Source of the DNA: Pseudopedobacter sp043763845
Lineage (GTDB): Bacteria; Bacteroidota; Bacteroidia; Sphingobacteriales; Sphingobacteriaceae
NCBI GenBank assembly: GCA_043763845.1
Contig: JAYULE010000186.1
Coordinates: 1 to 27,967, forward strand
Length of the DNA stretch: 27,967 nt
Reading direction: 5' to 3'
A model generated the notes under the pieces. That model was given only the letters and a program-made list of their open reading frames with translations, did no database searches and was not told the DNA's origin. Numbering within the stretch: the first letter of the stretch is position 1; each line of letters starts with the position of its first letter. The position numbers were made by a program, and so were the translations under genes. This document shows positions 9,601-16,205 of the stretch, in pieces.

Positions 9601-11559
9601 AACTTAAAAAATATGAAATATGATGCAAATACGGGTAAATTTAATTTTATAACCAGCTCGTATTCAACTACTATTCAAACTCGTGGCGATGATGCTTCAA
9701 CCGCCAATGAGAAACGATTAAGAGTGAACGAAAGAAATGCTGTTGCTTACGGTAATCCCGAATTTACAGGTTTTTCTATTGCAGCCTTTAATAACAATGT
9801 TTTTGGTGAACTTTTTAGTTACACCAGTATTTTTAACCGCCAAAGCGGCCCTAACTTAATTAATGGCTATAGCGGTCAATACTTTTGGGATATTAACAAC
9901 CCTGTAGAGTTAGATTCTATGGTTAGTTATATTAATCAAATACCCAATGGTTATTATGTGCTTGGATTAAATGGCTTTAATGCAGCTTTAAATCTCTTAC
10001 CAGCTTATGCTAAAAATGCCTTTAAATCGGTGGGTTTAGTTAAGTACGATTTAATAAATAACGGCGAACCTTATATGTTTTGGGGAGTAAAAGGTGCCGT
10101 AGCTGGTACAGCCGAAGAATTTACAGCAGATTATACCTCAAGCACACCCGCCCGTTCGCAATTAATTAGATTTACAAAAGCTTATCAATATATTGTGGAT
10201 AATGGTGTAGTTACAACCGAAAGTTTTGGACCTGCAAAATCTTGGAAAACAGCTCAATTCGATTTTAATAAAAAAGGGAGCGATGTAGTAAAATACACTT
10301 TAATTGGCGTAGAACCAACAGGGAAAGAAACAAATTTAGTTACAGAAATTACTACAACAGAAATTGACTTAACAAATATTAGCGCATCAACTTACCCGTA
10401 CCTTAAAATTAAAGCCGAAATTAGCGATAAAATAGAAAAAAATACACCCGATTTAAAACACTTACGAATAATTTACCAACCCGTTACCGAACTTACTTTT
10501 AACCCCGAGTTTAAAGATATTTTTAAAGCTGTAACTATACAGGAAGGCGATTCTACAAAATGGGAAATTGGAGTTTCCAACCTTTCCAATTACGAATCAG
10601 AGCCGATGAACGTAACTCAAACCATTTTTAAAGCTGATAAATTAACCATTACTAAAACCTTAATACCCATACCCAAACTATTACCTAAAACAAGCATAAG
10701 CATAAAATTAGCCGATGCTACTAAAGGTTTAGGTGGAAAAAATAATTTAAAATTACAGTTTCAAACCCAAAACCAATTAGATTTGTTCCGATTTAATAAT
10801 GTAATAACTAAAGATTATACCGTAAATAAAGATGTAAAAGAACCTTTAGTTAATGTTGTTTTTGATGGCAAATCAATTATTAATGGCGAAATAGTTTCGC
10901 CACAACCTATAATTAATATTACCACTATCGATGATAATAAATTTTTACTATTAGGCGATACCGCCCTAGTTGAAGTTTTCATTAAAAAGCAAGATGAAAC
11001 AAAATACTCACGTTTATCTTACGGCAGTGAACAACTTAAAATTAAGCCAACTACAAATACAAATATTAACAAATCAACCATAGAATATATTTCCAAAAGC
11101 CCGTTCGAAGATGGCATTTATACCTTAAAAGTACGCAGCAAGGATGCAAGTGGAAACTATAATACCAATAACGATTATACTATAGATTTTGAATGTATCA
11201 ACAAATCGGAAATTACAAATTTATACCCCTACCCTAACCCATGTACAACAAGTATGCGTTTTGTATTTACCCTTACGGGGATGAAAATACCAGACGATAT
11301 AAAAATTACAATATTTACCGCAACCGGTAAAGTGGTTCGCGAAGTGTTTAAAAGCGAATTAGGTAATATTAGAAGCGGAAATAATATTTCGGATTTTGCA
11401 TGGGATGGCACCGACCAATTTGGCGACCGTTTAGCAAACGGTGTTTACTTTTACAAAGTAACCATAAAAAATTACGATGATGCGCAAATTGGCCGCCGAG
11501 TTACTAATGGCGACAATATGTTTAAGAAAAATATAGGTAAAATTTATTTGTTAAAATAA
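6619..11559 (+). CDS. porU2: Type IX secretion system sortase-like protease PorU2 (C25 family, multidomain)
   Basis: A 1646-residue exported protein. A signal peptide is best explained from the second ATG at 6640 (MINRIATKCLALILFFSIALSF, then VAKAQ); the first ATG adds seven residues. A gingipain-like C25 peptidase domain lies at about 412-757 with both catalytic residues in place: H630 in YFGHGAS and C660 in INGCSTADVF. Next come a CARDB-like Ig domain (about 770-875), an Fn3-like domain (about 880-985), and a segment at about 1045-1165 that resembles the ILEI/PANDER domain (ELDSMVSYINQIPNGYYVLG). Further beta domains follow, ending in a FlgD/T9SS-type Ig domain at about 1534-1646 (YPYPNP ... 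WDGTDQFGDRLANGVYFYKV). PorU is the cell-surface sortase that cleaves the C-terminal signal of T9SS cargo; the role of the longer PorU2 form is less certain. PorV, usual partner of PorU, is not adjacent. Confidence 0.88.
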   Translation: MFVLLNKMINRIATKCLALILFFSIALSFVAKAQFGNEWIKPLQKYVKIKVNAQGLYSINFTQISQAGLTSNTIDPKKFQLFNKGKQVALIVSGNQVTFGNADNITFYGEPNNASLDKTLYRVQSDLPNTEISLFEDANYYFLTYSQTENGLRYQNQTISNVGLTPQPYLVFNSKLNFATTYYPGKFILASMSLSEYIAGEGFLGDTYGRGQSVNFTLNTPSFANNTNFETSTSFYVAGRSDSQLSNNKGNHHFKLTVNNTTISDTIFRGYDIIRNQKKTILGNLQPTTTAVFSSVDDLANSPNFTDFQAPAYVEITYPRLLNLSGLNALNFSLNTNQTNAYLKFTNSNLTNAVIIDNSSNTYYSEVKNNGNSDFVINSKPNTNYYLTNLNNTNPVVLEPITFKNFKPNDFKPYLIVSNKLFSAGADAYKSYNESQNLPTLIAYVDDLYNEFYYGFHHPLAIKNFIAFGLTTNVPVKPVYLFLLGNGTEYPKTDLANDFVPTMGFPPSDNMLTSGLNGSNLEPGLLTGRLPATNNTDINNYLEKVKAYNILPDSLWRKNFIHVSGGGTQNENDAWSGYQNSFFTYAKEIGFGGNVSVIKKNVSAPVTENKTERIIKETNQGISLLSYFGHGASTGTEISFGEAKNYNNKTKTPFYVINGCSTADVFSTSNSLAEQFLLQKDLGGLGWIGTTSLGVASYLFRATNIFYKNWFQDFYGEPVTKGIQKGLRQYQQNGDDLNLAHVRQYIFIGDPALKFYAPAKADIETKNAFLFPTIPNQNASLSTLSLKLKIENPGKAVADSVVVKVTRTLADNSVIEIPSYKIKPVYNTDTITIDLSNQGIVAAGNNKITVSLDPLNKISELNENNNQASIDIFLPGNGVNLLYPINNGIVGTNNISLEAQPDNLYTKNAEYIFEIDTLISFNSPLFKTSGIMNAGLLPKWQPTITFEAGKVYYWRARLNLDASKGGAWSNASFTYLPNVADGQSFSHKSQMQNLNLKNMKYDANTGKFNFITSSYSTTIQTRGDDASTANEKRLRVNERNAVAYGNPEFTGFSIAAFNNNVFGELFSYTSIFNRQSGPNLINGYSGQYFWDINNPVELDSMVSYINQIPNGYYVLGLNGFNAALNLLPAYAKNAFKSVGLVKYDLINNGEPYMFWGVKGAVAGTAEEFTADYTSSTPARSQLIRFTKAYQYIVDNGVVTTESFGPAKSWKTAQFDFNKKGSDVVKYTLIGVEPTGKETNLVTEITTTEIDLTNISASTYPYLKIKAEISDKIEKNTPDLKHLRIIYQPVTELTFNPEFKDIFKAVTIQEGDSTKWEIGVSNLSNYESEPMNVTQTIFKADKLTITKTLIPIPKLLPKTSISIKLADATKGLGGKNNLKLQFQTQNQLDLFRFNNVITKDYTVNKDVKEPLVNVVFDGKSIINGEIVSPQPIINITTIDDNKFLLLGDTALVEVFIKKQDETKYSRLSYGSEQLKIKPTTNTNINKSTIEYISKSPFEDGIYTLKVRSKDASGNYNTNNDYTIDFECINKSEITNLYPYPNPCTTSMRFVFTLTGMKIPDDIKITIFTATGKVVREVFKSELGNIRSGNNISDFAWDGTDQFGDRLANGVYFYKVTIKNYDDAQIGRRVTNGDNMFKKNIGKIYLLK

Positions 11560-11752
11560 TATATTGATAACGAAGTGAATAAATAATGTAATTGCCTGCA
11601 AAGGGTTAAAAATTTAAATAATTAATTTACAGAGAATTAAAACAACAAAACCAGCAAATTTATTTGTGTTTATATTTCTAAATCAATTTCATTGAAACAA
11701 ATGAGATTTTCTAAAAAGACCAAACCATTAAAATTCAAAAATATATTTCCAC

Positions 11753-11782
11753 AAAAAAAGCCTCAATTCTCATTGAGGCTTT
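11753..11782 (-). terminator. Intrinsic terminator of the ribosomal superoperon
   Basis: AAAGCCTCAAT (11757-11767) and ATTGAGGCTTT (11772-11782) form an 11-bp perfect stem around a 4-base loop. On the minus strand the stem runs into seven T residues (11759-11753), directly downstream of rplQ. On the plus strand no T run follows, so it is not a good terminator for porU2. A second, weaker AT hairpin (CTTTATAA 11779-11786 with TTATAAAG 11791-11798) overlaps its rplQ-proximal side. Confidence 0.85.
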
Positions 11783-11803
11783 ATAAAATATTATAAAGTC
11801 TAA

Positions 11804-12346
11804 CTATGGTTTAGGCTCTTCTTTAATATCGCCTTCTGCATCTAAATCCATTCCTTCAAAATCATCAACAATGACTGGTGCATCAGCAACTACGGTTTCA
11901 GTTGTATTAGCCGCTTTTGCAGCACCCGAACCACCACCTCTACGGCGAGTAGCTTTTTTCTCAATCTTAGCTTCTTTACTGTAAATTTCATTAAAGTCAA
12001 CAAGTTCTATAATTGCCATAGAAGCATTATCACCTAACCTGTTACCTAATTTTACAATTCGTGTGTAACCACCTGGCCGAGTTGCAATTTTTTCAGCTAC
12101 CTCTCTAAATAAAATAGTTAACACTTCTTTATTTTGTAACAATTTAAAAACTGTACGACGAGAATGTGTAGTATCGTTTTTAGATTTTGTTAAAATAGGC
12201 TCGGCATACATACGTAATGCTTTTGCTTTTGCAACTGTTGTGGTAATACGTTTATGCAAAATAAGCGAAGAAGCCATATTTGCAAGCATTGCTTTACGGT
12301 GACTAGTTGTACGCCCTAAGTGATTAAATTTTTTTCCGTGTCTCAT
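11804..12346 (-). CDS. rplQ: 50S ribosomal protein L17
   Basis: A 180-residue bL17. The conserved core (MRHGKKFNHLGRTTSHRKAMLANMASSLILHKRI at the start, and RPGGYTRI ... LGDNASMAIIELV) occupies about 1-120. The rest is an extra tail: a basic stretch (KKATRRRGGGSG), then an Ala/Val/Asp/Glu-rich acidic end (VIVDDFEGMDLDAEGD) likely to be disordered. Many Bacteroidetes L17 proteins have such tails, while the E. coli protein stops at 127 residues. L17 sits near the peptide exit tunnel on the large subunit. It is the last gene of the superoperon, after rpoA, with a 109-base spacer that contains a structured element, and is followed by an intrinsic terminator. Confidence 0.97.
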   Translation of the reverse strand: MRHGKKFNHLGRTTSHRKAMLANMASSLILHKRITTTVAKAKALRMYAEPILTKSKNDTTHSRRTVFKLLQNKEVLTILFREVAEKIATRPGGYTRIVKLGNRLGDNASMAIIELVDFNEIYSKEAKIEKKATRRRGGGSGAAKAANTTETVVADAPVIVDDFEGMDLDAEGDIKEEPKP

Positions 12347-12360
12347 TGTATTTTTGTTTC

Positions 12361-12407
12361 CGCATACCGTCGGTCTTAAGCCTAAGAGACAAACCGGGAA
12401 TTATGCG
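12361..12407 (-). promoter_or_regulatory. Nested hairpin in the rpoA-rplQ spacer (candidate rplQ leader)
   Basis: An outer 6-bp stem, CGCATA (12361-12366) with TATGCG (12402-12407), extends through CCG/CGG (12367-12369 with 12395-12397) and encloses an inner hairpin, CTTA (12375-12378) with TAAG (12383-12386), flanked by GT/AC. It is the most GC-rich spacer segment in this half of the operon and ends 14 bases before the rplQ ATG. No T run follows on the minus strand, so it does not look like a terminator. A leader that binds a ribosomal protein, or an RNA processing site, is the likely role. Confidence 0.5.
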
Positions 12408-12455
12408 AGATTAATAATTATATTATAATTTTAACTTAAAATTAAAAGCTAAAAC

Positions 12456-13448
12456 TTATTCTTCGTCTAACTTAAATTTAGAAAGATTCATACCAAAAGT
12501 TAAACCTTTCGATTTTACTAATTCTTGGATTTCGGTTAAAGATTTTTTACCAAAGTTTCTAAATTTTAACATATCGGCGACATCGTACGAAACCAATTCG
12601 GCTAACGAACGGATATCAGCTGCTTTTAAGCAATTTAATGCCCTTACCGATAAGTCTAAATCAACCAATTCCATTTTTAAAATTTTACGCATATGTAAAA
12701 CTTCTTCGTCAACTTCTTTAGTTTCTTCTTTCGCTTGAGATTCTAACACCAAATTCTCATCAGAAAATAGCATAAAGTGCTGTATAAGAATTTTGGCTGC
12801 TTCCTTCAATGCTTCTTCTGGATGAATAGAACCATCTGTTGTAATATCCAAAATTAGCTTCTCGTAATCAGTTTTTTGCTCAACTCTAAAGTTTTCGATG
12901 GTGTATTTAACATTTTTAATAGGTGTGTAAATAGAATCTATCGCAATAACACCAATTAAAGAATCTGGATTACTATTTTCTTCTGCAGCAACGTAACCTC
13001 TGCCTTTATTTATGGTTAACTCTAATTCTAGAGTAACAGATTCGGCCATATTACATATCACAAAATCAGGGTTTAAAACCTCGAAATTATTTGAAAATTT
13101 TGTAATATCTCCTGCATTAAATGTTTGTTGGCCATTAATGATGACAAATATTTTTTCATTATCACCTGAGTCGCCTGTTTTTTTGAAACGAACTTGTTTC
13201 AAGTTTAATATGATATCTACAACATCTTCGGCAACGCCTTTGATAGTTGAAAATTCGTGAGAAACATCAGAGAAACGTACCGAAGTAATTGCGTAACCTT
13301 CTAATGATGATAAAAGTATTCTTCTTAAAGAGTTACCAATTGTAACACCGAAACCTGGTTCTAAGGGACGAAATTCGAACGTACCTTCAAACTCATTTGA
13401 TTTCTGCATAATTACCTTATCGGGTCTTTGAAATGCTAAAATTGCCAT
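12456..13448 (-). CDS. rpoA: DNA-directed RNA polymerase alpha subunit
   Basis: A 330-residue RpoA, the usual length. The N-terminal domain (about 1-230) drives dimerisation and core assembly: EFEGTFEFRPLEPGFGVTIGNSLRRILLSSLEG is the conserved assembly motif. A linker rich in Glu (about 243-255) leads to the C-terminal domain (about 260-330), whose two helix-hairpin-helix motifs (LDLSVRALNCLKAADIRSLAELV, and LKFRNFGKKSLTEIQELV) contact promoter DNA and activators. It lies between rpsD and rplQ as in most bacterial alpha operons. The spacers on both sides (83 and 109 bases) are much longer than most in this cluster and both contain hairpins, which would allow its expression to be set apart from the ribosomal genes. 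Confidence 0.98.
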   Translation of the reverse strand: MAILAFQRPDKVIMQKSNEFEGTFEFRPLEPGFGVTIGNSLRRILLSSLEGYAITSVRFSDVSHEFSTIKGVAEDVVDIILNLKQVRFKKTGDSGDNEKIFVIINGQQTFNAGDITKFSNNFEVLNPDFVICNMAESVTLELELTINKGRGYVAAEENSNPDSLIGVIAIDSIYTPIKNVKYTIENFRVEQKTDYEKLILDITTDGSIHPEEALKEAAKILIQHFMLFSDENLVLESQAKEETKEVDEEVLHMRKILKMELVDLDLSVRALNCLKAADIRSLAELVSYDVADMLKFRNFGKKSLTEIQELVKSKGLTFGMNLSKFKLDEE

Positions 13449-13483
13449 TGATTTGCCTTTTTATTTATCGTTATTCTGTAATT

Positions 13484-13516
13484 AAAAATTGTTTATCACA
13501 TTTGTATGATAAACAA
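13484..13516 (-). promoter_or_regulatory. Hairpin plus T run between rpsD and rpoA (candidate attenuator)
   Basis: TTGTTTATCA (13489-13498) and TGATAAACAA (13507-13516) form a 10-bp perfect stem with an 8-base loop. On the minus strand the stem is followed at once by five T residues (13488-13484). This is the geometry of an intrinsic terminator, but the stem has only two G-C pairs, so it would be partial at most: an attenuator, pause or RNA processing site between rpsD and rpoA. Confidence 0.5.
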
Positions 13517-13531
13517 CATTATTTAGCATTA

Positions 13532-14140
13532 TTATTTAGAGTATAGCTCTACAATTAAGTTTTCCTTAATATTTTCTGGTATGCTTTCGCGATCTGGATA
13601 TTGTAAAAATTTACCTGTTAATGCTTTACCATCCCATTCTAACCAGTTGTATTTGTTTAGCATACGACCAGCAACCGAGTGTGTAATAGCTTCAACAGAT
13701 TTAGATTTTTCTCGTACAGCTACAATATCACCTGATTTAAGGGTATAAGATGGTATGTTTACAACCTCACCATTTACAGTAATGTGCCTGTGAGAAACTA
13801 ACTGACGAGCACCTGAACGAGTTGGAGAAATACCAAAACGATAAACTGCATTATCTAACCTTGCTTCTAATAATTGAAGTAAGTTTGTACCTGTAATGCC
13901 TTCGCGGGCAGAAGCTTTTTTAAATAAATTAGAGAATTGTTTTTCTAAAACACCGTAAGTGTATTTAACTTTTTGCTTCTCCATAAGCTGAACTTTGTAT
14001 TCAGACTCTTTTCCCCTTTTTCTAGACTGACCGTGTTGGCCGGGAGGATAATTTTTTCTATCTAGTGCCTTATCAGGACCAAAAATAGGTTCTCTGAATT
14101 TACGGGCGATTTTTGATTTTGGACCTGTATATCTTGCCAT
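13532..14140 (-). CDS. rpsD: 30S ribosomal protein S4
   Basis: A 202-residue uS4, one of the two primary binders that start 30S assembly, located at the five-way junction of the 16S 5' domain and lining the mRNA entry channel. N-terminus ARYTGPKSKIARKFREPIFG, PPGQHGQSRKRGKESEY, and the S4 RNA-binding fold LEARLDNAVYRFGISPTRSGARQLVSHRHITVNG at about 93-125 are diagnostic. The N-terminal CxxC...C zinc motif of some S4 proteins is absent, so this is the zinc-free form. In E. coli S4 represses the alpha operon; here an AT hairpin (TTAACA 14161-14166 with TGTTAA 14175-14180) lies in the 65-base spacer before it, but nothing shows that S4 binds it. Confidence 0.98.
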   Translation of the reverse strand: MARYTGPKSKIARKFREPIFGPDKALDRKNYPPGQHGQSRKRGKESEYKVQLMEKQKVKYTYGVLEKQFSNLFKKASAREGITGTNLLQLLEARLDNAVYRFGISPTRSGARQLVSHRHITVNGEVVNIPSYTLKSGDIVAVREKSKSVEAITHSVAGRMLNKYNWLEWDGKALTGKFLQYPDRESIPENIKENLIVELYSK

Positions 14141-14205
14141 TGTTTGTTTATTTTAAAGTATTAACAACTTTTGCTGTTAAATCTTAGCTTTAAAAAATTA
14201 ATTAA

Positions 14206-14595
14206 TTAAACTCTTCTCTTTTTTGGTGGGCGACAACCATTGTGAGGCAATGGTGTTATATCACGTATGGTAGTTACTTCTAAACCTGAGTTTTGTAAAG
14301 TACGTATTGCCGATTCGCGACCTGAACCTGGCCCTTTAACAAAAACTTCTACTTTACGTAAACCCAAATCATGGGCAACTTTACCGCAATCAATCGCAGC
14401 TTGTGAAGCAGCGTAAGGTGTATTTTTCTTTGACCCTTTAAAGCCTTGTTTACCTGCCGAAGACCAAGAAATTGTTTGTCCTTGATTATTGGTAAGTGTA
14501 ATAATGATATTGTTAAAAGATGCGTTAATATGCGCCTGACCAACAGGTTCTATTACTACAATACGCTTCTTGGTAACTTTTTTAGTTTTAGCCAT
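14206..14595 (-). CDS. rpsK: 30S ribosomal protein S11
   Basis: A 129-residue uS11, a component of the 30S platform near the mRNA exit and the E site. Conserved segments are AHINASFNNIIITLTNNQGQ, SSAGKQGFKGSKKNTPYAAS, and the C-terminus ITPLPHNGCRPPKKRRV. The basic N-terminal MAKTKKVTKKRIVV is typical. It follows rpsM after 12 bases and precedes rpsD, the standard alpha operon order. Confidence 0.98.
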   Translation of the reverse strand: MAKTKKVTKKRIVVIEPVGQAHINASFNNIIITLTNNQGQTISWSSAGKQGFKGSKKNTPYAASQAAIDCGKVAHDLGLRKVEVFVKGPGSGRESAIRTLQNSGLEVTTIRDITPLPHNGCRPPKKRRV

Positions 14596-14607
14596 TTTTG
14601 ATATTAA

Positions 14608-14985
14608 TTATTTAGTAGCTTTTTTCTTGTTAGCAACTGTTTTTCTTTTTCCTTTACGAGTACGAGAATTATTTTTGGTTCTTTGACCACGTAATGGTAA
14701 GCCTTTTCTATGGCGTAATCCACGGTAACAACCAATATCCATTAAACGTTTAATGTTTAATTGAACTTCAGATCTAAGCTGACCCTCTACTTTGATAGAT
14801 TCGTTAATAATGTTACGAATTGAGGTTAATTCCTCATCAGACCATTCTTGAACTTTCTTATCTACACTTATTGCTGCTTGTCCTAAAATAGATTTTGCAG
14901 TGTTTCTTCCTATTCCGAAGATATAAGTAAGGCCTATTTCGCCTCTTTTGTTTTTTGGTAAATCAATACCTGCTATCCTTGCCAT
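14608..14985 (-). CDS. rpsM: 30S ribosomal protein S13
   Basis: A 125-residue uS13 of the 30S head, whose C-terminal tail reaches the P-site tRNA and which forms bridges to the large subunit. The N-terminus MARIAGIDLPKNKRGEIGLTYIFGIGRNTA and the later YRGLRHRKGLPLRGQRTKNNSRTRKG are diagnostic; the strongly basic tail ends in KKKATK. The gene follows rpmJ after a 31-base spacer. Confidence 0.98.
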   Translation of the reverse strand: MARIAGIDLPKNKRGEIGLTYIFGIGRNTAKSILGQAAISVDKKVQEWSDEELTSIRNIINESIKVEGQLRSEVQLNIKRLMDIGCYRGLRHRKGLPLRGQRTKNNSRTRKGKRKTVANKKKATK

Positions 14986-15016
14986 TTAGTATTATTTGCT
15001 TTTTTTAAAATTGCGG

Positions 15017-15133
15017 TTATCCTTGACGTTGTTTGTACTTAGGATTTTTTTTGTTGATAACATAAAGCTTACCCTTTCTACGGATAATTTTGCAATCAAC
15101 ACTACGCTTTTTGATTGATGATCTAACTTTCAT
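15017..15133 (-). CDS. rpmJ: 50S ribosomal protein L36, zinc-free form
   Basis: A 38-residue bL36 read from ATG at 15133 to TAA at 15017. It reads MKVRSSIKKRSVDC, then KIIRRKGKLYVIN and KKNPKYKQRQG, matching the family along its whole length. In the zinc form four ligands (Cys11, Cys14, Cys27, His33) bind Zn; here only Cys14 remains, with Ser, Asn and Tyr at the other positions, so it cannot bind zinc in the normal way. L36 binds helices of 23S domains II/V/VI late in assembly. One base separates it from the infA stop, so the two are surely co-transcribed. Confidence 0.96.
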   Translation of the reverse strand: MKVRSSIKKRSVDCKIIRRKGKLYVINKKNPKYKQRQG

Positions 15134-15134
15134 T

Positions 15135-15353
15135 TTATTTGTATCTATAAGTTATTCTGCCTTTTGATAAATCGTAAGGCGACATTTCTAATTTAACACG
15201 ATCGCCAGGTAATATTTTAATATAATGCATACGCATTTTACCTGAAATATGGGCTATAATCTCGTGTCCATTTTCTAATTCTACCCGAAACATTGCGTTT
15301 GACAATGCCTCTTTTATAATGCCATCTAATTCTATAGAAGACTGTTTAGCCAT
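15135..15353 (-). CDS. infA: Translation initiation factor IF-1
   Basis: A 72-residue single OB-fold protein with the family length and sequence: MAKQSSIELDGIIKEALSNA, the central FRVELENGHEIIAHISGKMR, and LPGDRVKLEMSPYDLSKGRITYR. IF-1 binds the A site of the 30S subunit and assists IF-2 and IF-3 during initiation. It lies between map and rpmJ, as in many Bacteroidetes. A possible promoter and a short hairpin lie in the 67-base spacer upstream, so it may start an infA-rpmJ-alpha sub-transcript. Confidence 0.98.
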   Translation of the reverse strand: MAKQSSIELDGIIKEALSNAMFRVELENGHEIIAHISGKMRMHYIKILPGDRVKLEMSPYDLSKGRITYRYK

Positions 15354-15374
15354 ATTGTAAATTATCTAAATTAT

Positions 15375-15399
15375 CCGCTTTAAGCGGGTTGCAAAATTA
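15375..15399 (-). promoter_or_regulatory. Possible internal promoter and leader hairpin before infA
   Basis: The minus strand reads TAATTTTG (15399-15392), an exact match to TAnnTTTG, followed by the GC-rich palindrome CCGCTTAAAGCGG (15387-15375) that would sit at the very 5' end of the transcript. No TTTG lies at the -33 distance. Together they may drive infA-rpmJ-rpsM-rpsK-rpsD-rpoA-rplQ apart from the main operon promoter. Confidence 0.45.
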
Positions 15400-15420
15400 A
15401 TAAAAATAAATTTAAAAATT

Positions 15421-16200
15421 TTATTTATTTAAAACTTCTTCAATATATTCAAAACTTGATAAAACTTCGGCTTTCCCTTTACGTATTGCTACGGTATGCT
15501 CAAAATGTGCCGATGGTGATTTATCTCTTGTGGAAACTGTCCAACCATCGTCCCAAAACTTAACTGCAGCTTTACCACCGTTAATCATTGGCTCAATAGC
15601 TAAAACCATTCCTTCTTCTAATTTTAATCCACTTCCTCGTTTACCGTAATTAGGTACTTCTGGTTTTTCATGTACCATTGTTCCTACTCCATGTCCCACC
15701 AATTCTCTAACTACTCCAAAACCAGCTTTTTCGGCGTGATTTTGTACCGCAAAAGAAATATCCCCTATCCTATTACCAACAATTGCTTTTTCTATTGCTA
15801 GATTTAAGCACTCTTTGGTTACAATTAATAACCTTTGGTTCTTGGGTAATATTTCTCCAATTGCGTAAGTATATGCCGAATCTGAAAAATAACGGTTAAA
15901 AATTACACCGCAATCTATCGAAACAATATCCCCATCCCTTAATTGGTAAGCCGATGGAAAACCGTGTACAACTTGATCGTTTAACGATATGCAAAGTGTA
16001 TATGGAAAACCATTGAAGTTTAAAAAAGAGGGAATGCCACCATTATCTCTAATATGTTCTTCGGCAACTTTATTTAATTGTTTTGTTGTTATACCAGCTT
16101 TTACGTTTTTTGCAATTTCTCCATGAGTTCTTGCTAAAATTTCACAACTGGCTCTAATTAATTCAATTTCTTCGTTTGTCTTAAAAATAAACTTCGACAT
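15421..16200 (-). CDS. map: Methionine aminopeptidase, type I
   Basis: A 259-residue cytosolic metallopeptidase that removes the initiator methionine from new proteins. The five metal ligands of the pita-bread fold are all visible: D96 (SIDCG), D107 (FSDSA), H170 (LVGHGVG), E203 (AIEPM) and E234 (HFEHT); the conserved substrate-binding histidines H79 (VVHG) and H177 (VHEKPEVPNYG) are also present. The length is that of the simple type Ia enzyme with no N-terminal zinc or SH3-binding extension. It starts 5 bases after secY ends and is followed by infA. Its location among ribosomal genes fits its action on nascent chains at the ribosome. Confidence 0.97.
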   Translation of the reverse strand: MSKFIFKTNEEIELIRASCEILARTHGEIAKNVKAGITTKQLNKVAEEHIRDNGGIPSFLNFNGFPYTLCISLNDQVVHGFPSAYQLRDGDIVSIDCGVIFNRYFSDSAYTYAIGEILPKNQRLLIVTKECLNLAIEKAIVGNRIGDISFAVQNHAEKAGFGVVRELVGHGVGTMVHEKPEVPNYGKRGSGLKLEEGMVLAIEPMINGGKAAVKFWDDGWTVSTRDKSPSAHFEHTVAIRKGKAEVLSSFEYIEEVLNK

Positions 16201-16205
16201 ACATA

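Noticed and set aside
14161..14180. TTAACA/TGTTAA hairpin in the rpsK-rpsD spacer as an S4 target
   Set aside because: It is a 6-bp AT-rich stem with no resemblance to known S4 pseudoknot sites and no T run; mentioned only in the rpsD entry.
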